A stretch of 5,122 nucleotides of DNA from NCBI GenBank assembly GCA_900544435.1, contig UQVG01000166.1, positions 1 to 5,122 of the forward strand, read 5' to 3'. The first letter of the stretch is position 1. Each line of letters starts with the position of its first letter. Below, one piece after another: positions 1 to 5,122 of this stretch. Under the pieces are notes generated by a model. The model was not told where the DNA came from and made no database searches. It saw only the letters and a list, made by a program, of their open reading frames with translations. The position numbers and the translations under genes were made by a program. The DNA comes from an uncultured Erysipelotrichaceae bacterium. Its GTDB lineage: Bacteria > Bacillota_I > Bacilli_A > Erysipelotrichales > Coprobacillaceae.

Positions 1-1
1 A

Positions 2-346
2 GACTATGAAATAATTATAAATGAATGTAATAAAAGATTGGAAGATTGTATAAATCAATTATCAGAATTTTCAGAAAACATCAAAATAACAGAAAAAGTA
101 GAAATTATAGAAGAGAAAAAAGGCAAACTATATAAATTTTTTAATAATTTAATAAAGAATTTAAACAGAAAGAAAAATTTTGAAAATTATGTATTAAAAC
201 CATCAGAAAGCAATATAGAGCATTTAACAGGAGAAGTAGAGAAATCTATAGGAAGCTTATATAATCAAATCTTTGAATTTGCAATACAAATGAAAGACAA
301 CAAAGAGAAAATAAACATGACATTTAATGCAATGATGCAAGGATAA
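2..346 (+). CDS. 3' end of an unrecognised Lys/Asn/Glu-rich protein (5' truncated)
   Basis: The frame is open from base 2 to the TAA at 344-346, giving about 114 visible residues. No ATG occurs before a TTG at 38, so the gene most likely begins outside the window and the TTG is probably internal. I do not recognise the family. The protein is hydrophilic and rich in Lys, Glu, Asn and Ile. It has no cysteine-pair motif, no signal peptide and no membrane segment. Its last 45 residues (from about SNIEHLTGEVEKS to NAMMQG) look like amphipathic helix and may form a coiled coil. Codon use differs from the genes to the right: 10 of 14 Ile codons are ATA, against about 2 of roughly 40 in the oxidoreductase at 2900. 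A hairpin begins two bases after the stop. That this is real coding sequence is likely but not certain; no function is offered. Confidence 0.55.
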   Translation, partial: DYEIIINECNKRLEDCINQLSEFSENIKITEKVEIIEEKKGKLYKFFNNLIKNLNRKKNFENYVLKPSESNIEHLTGEVEKSIGSLYNQIFEFAIQMKDNKEKINMTFNAMMQG

Positions 347-348
347 AA

Positions 349-385
349 AGGGATTTCGGGGACGGTCCTTAAAATCCCTGTTTTG
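349..385 (+). terminator. Stem-loop with GGGGACGGTCC core: possible terminator or REP-like repeat
   Basis: The arms AGGGATTT (349-356) and AAATCCCT (372-379) pair perfectly over 8 bp. They enclose a 15-base loop holding GGGGACGGTCC (358-368), which can fold further only weakly. A short TGTTTT tail (379-384) follows. The position, two bases after the stop of the left gene, suits an intrinsic terminator, but the T tract is short. From memory, GGGGACGG(T/C)CC-type motifs recur between genes in many Bacillota as REP-like elements linked to IS200-type (RAYT) transposases. I cannot confirm copies elsewhere in this genome. It lies immediately upstream of the startless ohyA frame. Confidence 0.45.
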
Positions 386-386
386 A

Positions 387-467
387 ATTATAAATAATAA
401 AAAAGATGAAAAGATAAATACGTATCGAAATACGGAATTAGGAAAAGATGATAAAAATGAGAAAGGA
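387..467 (+). other. In-frame 27-codon extension upstream of ohyA, no usual start codon
   Basis: The ohyA frame stays open upstream of its family-typical first residue back to a TGA at 384-386. The 27 codons contain no ATG, GTG or TTG. The second half reads NTELGKDDKNEKG, which looks like real coding sequence running into IYYTNGNYEAFAR. The first half (IINNKKDEKI) is AT-rich and could be random. This stretch may be the remnant of a longer N-terminus whose start was lost upstream, or an AT-rich leader. It contains no convincing promoter. Confidence 0.4.
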
Positions 468-2252
468 ATTTATTATACAAATGGAAATTATGAAGCTTTT
501 GCTAGAGCTAAAAAACCAGAAGGCGTTGAAAATAAAAATGCGTATTTAATAGGAAGTGGTCTAGCAAGTTTGGCAGCAGCTTGTTTCTTGGTAAGAGACG
601 GTCAAATGCCTGGAAAAAATATTCATATTTTAGAAGCAATGGATATTGCCGGTGGTGCCTGTGATGGTATTTTTGATCCAACAAGAGGTTATATCATGCG
701 TGGTGGTCGAGAAATGGAAAATCATTTTGAATGTTTATGGGATTTATTTAGAAGTATTCCTTCCTTAGAAATCAAAGATGCCAGTGTATTAGATGAGTTT
801 TATTGGCTCAATAAAGAAGATCCAAATTATTCTTTATGTCGTGCAACTATTAATAGAGGACAAGATGCTAAAACCAATGGACAATTTAATTTAAGTCAAA
901 AAGGGTGCATAGAAATTATGAAACTCTTTATGACAAAAGATGAAGATCTTTATGATAAAACGATTGAAGATGTTTTTGATGAAGAAGTTTTTAATTCGAC
1001 ATTTTGGATGTATTGGCGTACTATGTTCGCCTTTGAAAATTGGCATAGTGCTTTAGAAATGAAACTTTATTTTCAACGTTTTATTCATCATATATCAGGA
1101 TTACCTGATTTTAGTGCTTTGAAATTCACTCGTTATAATCAATATGAATCACTTATTTTACCAATGCAAAAGTATCTTGAAAAACATGGTGTTGATTTTC
1201 AATTTAACGTAGAGGTAACAAAGGTTTTATTTGATATTAAACCTGATAAAAAAATTGCTAAGGCTATCGAATGTAAAGTCAAAGGAAAAGAGAAAAAGAT
1301 TGTACTTAGTAAAAATGATTTAGTTTTTATTACTAATGGAAGTTGTACAGAAGGGACAATTTATGGAGATCAAAATCATGCTCCTAATGGAAATGCTAAA
1401 ATACGTACAAGTGGATGTTGGAATTTATGGAAAAATATTGCTAAACAAGATAAATCATTTGGAAATCCTGAAAAATTTTGTAGTGATATTCAAAAAACAA
1501 ATTGGGAATCGGCAACAATTACAACATTAGACGATAAAATCATTCCTTATATTACGAATATTTGTCAAAGAGATCCTAAAACCGGACATGTTGTTACAGG
1601 TGGTATCGTCAGTTGTCAAGATTCATCATGGCTTTTAAGTTGGACCATTAATCGACAAGGTCAATTTAAACAACAAGATAAAGATAAAGTCTGCATTTGG
1701 GTCTATGGCTTATTTACCGATACGATAGGAGATTATGTTAAAAAGCCAATGAAAGATTGTACAGGTAAGGAAATTACCATGGAATGGTTGTATCATATAG
1801 GTGTTCCTGAAGAATTAATTGAGGATTATGCAACAAATAGTGCAGTTTGCATACCAACAATGATGCCTTATATTACGGCCTTCTTTATGCCAAGAAGAAA
1901 AGAAGATCGACCTGATGTCATTGTTAAAGATGCAGTTAATTTTGCTTTTTTAGGACAATTTGCACATACACCAAGAGATACTGTTTTTACTACAGAATAT
2001 TCGGTAAGAACAGCGATGGAAGCTGTTTATGGTTTATTAGATATTGATCGAGGTGTCCCAGAAGTATGGGGCAGTGTTTATGATATTCGTGAACTTTTAG
2101 ATAGTTCAGTAAAATTAATGGATGGAAAATCTCCATTAGAAATGAATCTAGGTATATTCAATATTTTTAAAAATCCTTTAATAAAGGCTGTTAAAGGAAC
2201 GGTTATTGAAAAATTACTAAAAGATCATCAAATTTTAAAAGAAAATATGTAA
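468..2252 (+). CDS. ohyA: Oleate hydratase (MCRA family), start codon missing or non-canonical
   Basis: Oleate hydratase is an FAD enzyme that adds water to cis-9 double bonds of free fatty acids, for example oleate to 10-hydroxystearate; it acts at the membrane surface. Counting from Ile (ATT, 468) gives 594 residues, the usual family length of about 590. Visible are the family N-terminus YYTNGNYEAFAR, the FAD-binding GSGLAS (29-34), GGACDG, RGGREMENHFECLWD with E82, and EMKLY with Y201. Also visible are RFIHHISGLPDF, LKFTRYNQYES, MPYITAFFMPRR, FLGQFAHTPRDTVFTTEYSVRTAMEAVY and DRGVPEVW. E82 and Y201 match the catalytic residues reported for Staphylococcus aureus OhyA. The oddity is the start. 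The only standard start near the 5' end is TTG at 570, which would remove the FAD motif. ATT 468 abuts AAAGGA with no spacing. The 5' end may therefore be damaged or misassembled. The gene converges on the tetR-type gene, 25 bases away. The family call is very secure; the start and activity are not. Confidence 0.93.
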   Translation: MYYTNGNYEAFARAKKPEGVENKNAYLIGSGLASLAAACFLVRDGQMPGKNIHILEAMDIAGGACDGIFDPTRGYIMRGGREMENHFECLWDLFRSIPSLEIKDASVLDEFYWLNKEDPNYSLCRATINRGQDAKTNGQFNLSQKGCIEIMKLFMTKDEDLYDKTIEDVFDEEVFNSTFWMYWRTMFAFENWHSALEMKLYFQRFIHHISGLPDFSALKFTRYNQYESLILPMQKYLEKHGVDFQFNVEVTKVLFDIKPDKKIAKAIECKVKGKEKKIVLSKNDLVFITNGSCTEGTIYGDQNHAPNGNAKIRTSGCWNLWKNIAKQDKSFGNPEKFCSDIQKTNWESATITTLDDKIIPYITNICQRDPKTGHVVTGGIVSCQDSSWLLSWTINRQGQFKQQDKDKVCIWVYGLFTDTIGDYVKKPMKDCTGKEITMEWLYHIGVPEELIEDYATNSAVCIPTMMPYITAFFMPRRKEDRPDVIVKDAVNFAFLGQFAHTPRDTVFTTEYSVRTAMEAVYGLLDIDRGVPEVWGSVYDIRELLDSSVKLMDGKSPLEMNLGIFNIFKNPLIKAVKGTVIEKLLKDHQILKENM

Positions 2253-2284
2253 AAAATATTGGTTGAACAATGCAGTTTTACCAA
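2251..2284 (-). terminator. Weak candidate terminator of the tetR-type gene
   Basis: Read on the - strand, TTGGT and ACCAA (2280-2284 and 2259-2263) pair. A two-base mismatch follows, then AAC/GTT, around a loop of six bases. The hairpin is followed by TATTTTTT (2258-2251). It overlaps the regulator's stop codon and lies in the 25-base gap between the convergent genes. The stem is AT-rich and imperfect, so termination may be inefficient. No better hairpin for ohyA was seen. Confidence 0.3.
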
Positions 2285-2796
2285 GTGACTTTAAAAACCT
2301 CGGGAAACATTTGATATAATATTCTACCTGCTCGTTGAGGGGATAAGTCATATTTACCAAGAATATAGTGTTGATACATGATAGAAGCACCACCACAAAA
2401 AACATCTAGTAAAAGAAGATCTTTATCTTCAAATTGGATGTTTTTTATTTTACACATATCGATCACTGTATTATAGGAATATTGATAGATAAAATCTCCT
2501 AAAGAATTGATACCGGTATAATCAAAAGCATTTTTTAAATAATGAAGCTCTTTGCTCATTTTAAATAAATTAATAAAAATATCTTCGAAGTTATGATTTT
2601 GACTACTATGCATATATTGATCCAAGATTCTTTTATAATTATCATTCATGACATCATATTTATCTTTATAATGACGATAAAAAGAGGATGTTGAAACATG
2701 GGCTTTTTGACATATTTCTAAAACTGTAATATCATCAAATGATTTTGTTTGAATAAGTTTATTAAAAGTATTAAATATTTTATTATAAGTTTTCAT
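2278..2796 (-). CDS. TetR/AcrR-family transcriptional regulator
   Basis: This is a 172-residue DNA-binding repressor of the TetR type, expected to dimerise and release DNA on binding a small ligand. The N-terminal helix-turn-helix is clear: FDDITVLEICQKAHVS (20-35) followed by TSSFYRHYKDKYDV (36-49), the family's recognition-helix signature. The rest (about 55-172) is the helical ligand and dimer domain, too divergent to name a ligand; it contains a Cys-Gly-Gly near FCGGAS. I chose the ATG at 2796 because GGTGAT (2806-2801), complementary to the 16S rRNA tail, sits four bases upstream. A frame extension to TTG at 2868 would code through the palindromic operator and has no such site. The protein is slightly short for the family (usually about 190-200). 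It is convergent with ohyA and divergent from the oxidoreductase, with 103 bases between the two start codons, so it probably regulates itself and the oxidoreductase. Its effect on ohyA cannot be judged. Confidence 0.85.
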   Translation of the reverse strand: MKTYNKIFNTFNKLIQTKSFDDITVLEICQKAHVSTSSFYRHYKDKYDVMNDNYKRILDQYMHSSQNHNFEDIFINLFKMSKELHYLKNAFDYTGINSLGDFIYQYSYNTVIDMCKIKNIQFEDKDLLLLDVFCGGASIMYQHYILGKYDLSPQRAGRILYQMFPEVFKVTW

Positions 2797-2800
2797 ATTT

Positions 2801-2809
2801 ATCACCACT
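2801..2809 (-). promoter_or_regulatory. Ribosome binding site that sets the tetR-type start
   Basis: On the - strand AGTGGTGAT lies just upstream of the ATG at 2796. GGTGAT pairs perfectly with the ATCACC of the 16S rRNA 3' end. This favours the 172-residue product over a 196-residue form starting at TTG 2868. Confidence 0.6.
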
Positions 2810-2821
2810 TTTATTTTATTT

Positions 2822-2850
2822 ATTATGGGACACATTTGCAATATTGTCCC
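2822..2850 (-). promoter_or_regulatory. Probable promoter of the tetR-type gene, inside the operator
   Basis: On the - strand, GGGACA (2850-2845, 4 of 6 matches to the -35 consensus) is 17 bases from CATAAT (2827-2822, 5 of 6 matches to the -10 consensus). Transcription would start near 2815, leaving a leader of about 19 bases that keeps the ribosome site. Both boxes lie within or at the edge of the 26-base palindrome, so a bound repressor would block this promoter. The assignment is by inspection only. Confidence 0.4.
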
Positions 2851-2851
2851 A
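2826..2851. promoter_or_regulatory. Palindromic operator, likely bound by the TetR-type regulator
   Basis: The arms TGGGACA (2826-2832) and TGTCCCA (2845-2851) are exact inverted repeats, and the centre TTGCAA (2836-2841) is itself palindromic. Twenty of the 26 positions are symmetric around 2838/2839. Length and symmetry fit a TetR dimer site, and it lies in the divergent region beside the regulator gene. On the + strand a weak promoter for the oxidoreductase may use TATACA (2862-2867) or TAAAAT (2873-2878) as its -10 box. I see no well-spaced -35 box, except TTGCAA 20 bases before TATACA. A repressor here would cover the upstream part of that promoter. Confidence 0.7.
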
Positions 2852-2899
2852 CTTATTTTTTTATACAAGTGATAAAATAATAAATGGAGGAATGTGAAT

Positions 2900-5122
2900 A
2901 TGGCTAAAAAATTAACTGAAGGAGAAAAACGATGTTTAGAAGCTTATAATGCTTATAAACAAGAAAATCCAAAACCTAGAAAAAATTTGATTAAACTTGT
3001 AAAACATATGAATATGTTAAATCCTGTGGCTAATGAAAAATCATGGGAATACATCTTCTTTGATCGTCAATTAAATGATGAACAAGTAGATTTCTTACTT
3101 AAAATGAAACTAAGAACGCCTTATTATGTTAAAGATCTTACAAAATTAACAGGTAAGGATTTAGTAGAAACAGCAAAATTTGTTGATGATATTTGTCAGG
3201 TAGGTATTTTAGAATATTGTAGTGCTCCTGATGGGGAAGATATGGTTCAACTTCCAGTATTTGCTCCTGGAGCAATGGAAACAACAGTTATGACAAAAGA
3301 AAGATCCGATGCCTTTCCAGAAATGGCACCAGCTTTTTTAAATTATGTTTTAGATTTACAAAAGAAGATTTCAAGTTTTGTACCAATGGGAAATGCTTTG
3401 ATGCGTGCTATTCCCGTAGAAGAAGCAATTGAACATGAAACAAGAAAAGTTAAATACGAAGAAATCTCTTATTGGCTTGATAAAGCAGGGGATAGTATTG
3501 CGGTGGCTCCTTGTGAATGTCGAAAATTAAGAGTTATGGTTGATGAAGGAACAGGAGATCTTGAAGGAGATTACTGTATTAACTTAGGGCATTATGCAGA
3601 AAGTTGTATTCGAATGGGAAAAGCAAGACGTATTACGCGTCAAGAAGCGGAAGAAATCATTAAAGTTTCTGAAAAACGTGGAGCGGTGCATCAACTTTCA
3701 AATATTGATGGTAAAGATTTTTCATTATTTATTTGTAACTGCCGTTGGGATACATGTATGGCTTTAAAAACATCTTGGTATACACAATCGCCAAATCTTT
3801 CATCTTCAAACTATGTCGCTCATGTTGATAAAGAAAAATGTGTGGCTTGTGGAGGATGTGTAGAAGTGTGTCCACAAAATGCAGTCAAGCTTGGACAAAA
3901 ACTTTGTGAAAAATTACCAACAAAAATACATAATAAAGAAATTCCTAATAATCATTTAGTCTTTGGAGCTAAACATTGGCAACCTGATTTTCTTACTAAT
4001 AGGGATCATGTTGTTCCTGAAACAGGAACAGCACCATGTAAGACAAATTGTCCGGCTCACATTAGTGTTCAAGGTTATTTGAAAAAAGCAGCTCAAGGAA
4101 AATATGATGAAGCACTTGCTATCATAAAAAAAGAAAATCCTTTTCCAGCAATTTGTGGACGTGTGTGTTCAAGATATTGTGAACAAGTATGTACAAGAGG
4201 GGATATTGATTCACCAGTAGCTATTGATGAAGTCAAACGTTTTATTGCCGAAAGAGAATTAAAGAAAGAAAATAGATATTTACCTGATTTCTATTATGAA
4301 AAAGGTAGTGGTGAAAAGATTGGCATTATTGGGGCAGGTCCTGCTGGATTATCTTGTGCTTATTATCTTGCAGTTTATGGACATCAAGTCACTGTTTTTG
4401 ATAAAAATCCGTTACCTGGAGGAATGATGCAATATGGAATTCCTTCATTTAGACTAGAAAAGGATATTGTTCAAGCAGAAGTCGATGTCTTAAAACAAAT
4501 GGGCGTAGAAATTAAATGTGGTATTCATGTAGGTAAAGATATCACGCTTGATGATTTAAGAGAAGAAGGATATAAAGGATTCTACGTGGCTATTGGTGCT
4601 CAAGGTTCTCGTAAACTTAATGTTGAAGGTGAAAATGCAAATGGAGTTTATGCAGGTGTTGATTTTCTAAAAGAACATGATAATAACTTAGGAAGAGTTG
4701 TTGTTATCGGAGGAGGTAACGTTGCTGTTGATTGTGCAAGAGTAGCTATTAGAAATGGTGAGTCCACTGTTATGGTTTCTCTTGAAAAGAGAAATGAACT
4801 TCCTGCAAGTGAAGAAGAAGTAGAAGAAGCATTACATGATGGTGTAACAACACAATGCGGTTGGGGACCAAAAGAAATTCTTACTCGTGATGGAAAAGTA
4901 ACAGGTATTGTCTTAAAAAGATGCACACAAGTAAAAAATAATGTTGGTAGATTCAATCCAATCTATGATGAAGAAGATACTTTAACTCTTGAATGTGATA
5001 CGATTGTTACTGCTATTGGACAAACAATTGTTTGGGATGATTTATTAAAAGGTTCAAATGTAGAAGTTCTTCCTAATGGAACAGCAAAAGCAGATAATTG
5101 GACTTATCAAACAAAACAAGAA
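2900..5122 (+). CDS. Ferredoxin-fused GltD-like FAD/NAD(P)H oxidoreductase (3' truncated)
   Basis: The frame is open without a stop from ATG 2900 to the window end (741 residues visible). The start has GGAGG (2886-2890) nine bases upstream. Residues 1 to about 300 form an N-terminal region with an early helical part and a Cys-rich part: APCECRKLR (C205, C207), C226, C236, GAVHQLSN (261-268) and ICNCRWDTC (C279, C281, C286). Next comes a single 4Fe-4S ferredoxin motif CVACGGCVEVCP (C314, C317, C320, C324). A GltD-type Fe-S helical domain follows, with PCKTNCPAHISVQGY (C380, C384) and ICGRVCSRYCEQVC (C419, C423, C427, C431). The FAD-binding IGAGPAG is at 477-483, YGIPSFRLEKD at 512-522, the nucleotide-binding IGGGNVAVD at 603-611 and TAIGQ at 704-708. 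GltD-like subunits pass electrons between NAD(P)H, FAD and Fe-S clusters. The true acceptor here is unknown; there is no glutamate synthase large subunit in view. The FAD GGD motif expected near the C-terminus lies beyond the window. It is divergent from the TetR-type gene and probably controlled by it. Confidence 0.9.
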   Translation, partial: MAKKLTEGEKRCLEAYNAYKQENPKPRKNLIKLVKHMNMLNPVANEKSWEYIFFDRQLNDEQVDFLLKMKLRTPYYVKDLTKLTGKDLVETAKFVDDICQVGILEYCSAPDGEDMVQLPVFAPGAMETTVMTKERSDAFPEMAPAFLNYVLDLQKKISSFVPMGNALMRAIPVEEAIEHETRKVKYEEISYWLDKAGDSIAVAPCECRKLRVMVDEGTGDLEGDYCINLGHYAESCIRMGKARRITRQEAEEIIKVSEKRGAVHQLSNIDGKDFSLFICNCRWDTCMALKTSWYTQSPNLSSSNYVAHVDKEKCVACGGCVEVCPQNAVKLGQKLCEKLPTKIHNKEIPNNHLVFGAKHWQPDFLTNRDHVVPETGTAPCKTNCPAHISVQGYLKKAAQGKYDEALAIIKKENPFPAICGRVCSRYCEQVCTRGDIDSPVAIDEVKRFIAERELKKENRYLPDFYYEKGSGEKIGIIGAGPAGLSCAYYLAVYGHQVTVFDKNPLPGGMMQYGIPSFRLEKDIVQAEVDVLKQMGVEIKCGIHVGKDITLDDLREEGYKGFYVAIGAQGSRKLNVEGENANGVYAGVDFLKEHDNNLGRVVVIGGGNVAVDCARVAIRNGESTVMVSLEKRNELPASEEEVEEALHDGVTTQCGWGPKEILTRDGKVTGIVLKRCTQVKNNVGRFNPIYDEEDTLTLECDTIVTAIGQTIVWDDLLKGSNVEVLPNGTAKADNWTYQTKQE

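Noticed and set aside
358..368. GGGGACGGTCC as a second operator for the TetR-type regulator
   Set aside because: It shares GGGAC/GTCC letters with the 2826-2851 palindrome, but the half-sites are compressed to a one-base gap and the TTGCAA centre is missing, so a dimer could not bind in the same way.
449..559. Short ATG-started frame (449 to about 550) overlapping the ohyA 5' end
   Set aside because: It is out of frame with ohyA, encodes a Lys/Leu-rich random-looking peptide, and covers DNA that clearly encodes the hydratase N-terminus in the other frame.
1336..1530. 64-codon + strand open frame inside ohyA
   Set aside because: It lies in another frame wholly within the strongly conserved oleate hydratase coding region, and its translation shows no family features.
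2797..2868. 24-residue N-terminal extension of the TetR-type gene from TTG 2868
   Set aside because: It would be encoded by the palindromic operator and promoter, it lacks a ribosome site, and the helix-turn-helix family normally starts near the ATG at 2796.
4648..4956. 102-codon - strand open frame opposite the oxidoreductase
   Set aside because: It is antisense to the conserved GltD-like NAD(P)H-binding region and has low-complexity Ser/Thr/Pro composition, typical of a shadow frame.

Overview
The window is AT-rich DNA, most like a low-GC member of the Bacillota. Shine-Dalgarno sites are clear (GGAGG, GGTGAT). An oleate hydratase next to a long Fe-S/FAD oxidoreductase suggests an anaerobe, perhaps a gut Erysipelotrichia- or Clostridia-type organism. 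That placement is an inference from protein style, not a proof.

Layout: (1) Positions 2-346 hold the 3' end of an unrecognised, Lys/Asn/Glu-rich gene on the + strand that is cut by the window edge. (2) Positions 349-385 hold a stem-loop containing a GGGGACGGTCC core, either a terminator or a REP-like repeat. (3) Positions 387-2252 (+) hold an oleate hydratase (OhyA, the 'myosin-cross-reactive antigen' family) with an intact catalytic core but no normal start codon. (4) Positions 2278-2796 (-) hold a short TetR-family regulator, convergent with ohyA. (5) Positions 2797-2899 are a 103-base divergent control region with a near-perfect 26-base palindrome, the probable TetR operator. (6) From 2900 to the window end (+) runs a long oxidoreductase missing its 3' end. 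It fuses a Cys-rich N-terminal region, a CxxCxxCxxxCP ferredoxin motif and a GltD-like FAD/NAD(P)H reductase. It has no stop codon inside the window; the visible part is 741 residues.

How the genes may work together: the regulator sits between ohyA and the oxidoreductase. Its palindrome overlaps its own probable promoter and lies just upstream of the oxidoreductase, so it most likely controls itself and that gene. OhyA is an FAD protein that adds water to cis-9 unsaturated fatty acids and works better with reduced flavin. A flavin/Fe-S reductase beside it could supply reducing power or act on the hydroxy or unsaturated acid. This link is inferred from position only.

The main oddity is the left edge. 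ohyA has no ATG, GTG or TTG before its FAD-binding motif. The hairpin lies directly upstream, and the gene to its left has very different Ile codon use. Together these suggest a rearrangement, a repeat insertion or an assembly join at about 349-420. I found no RNA gene, CRISPR array or complete insertion sequence.
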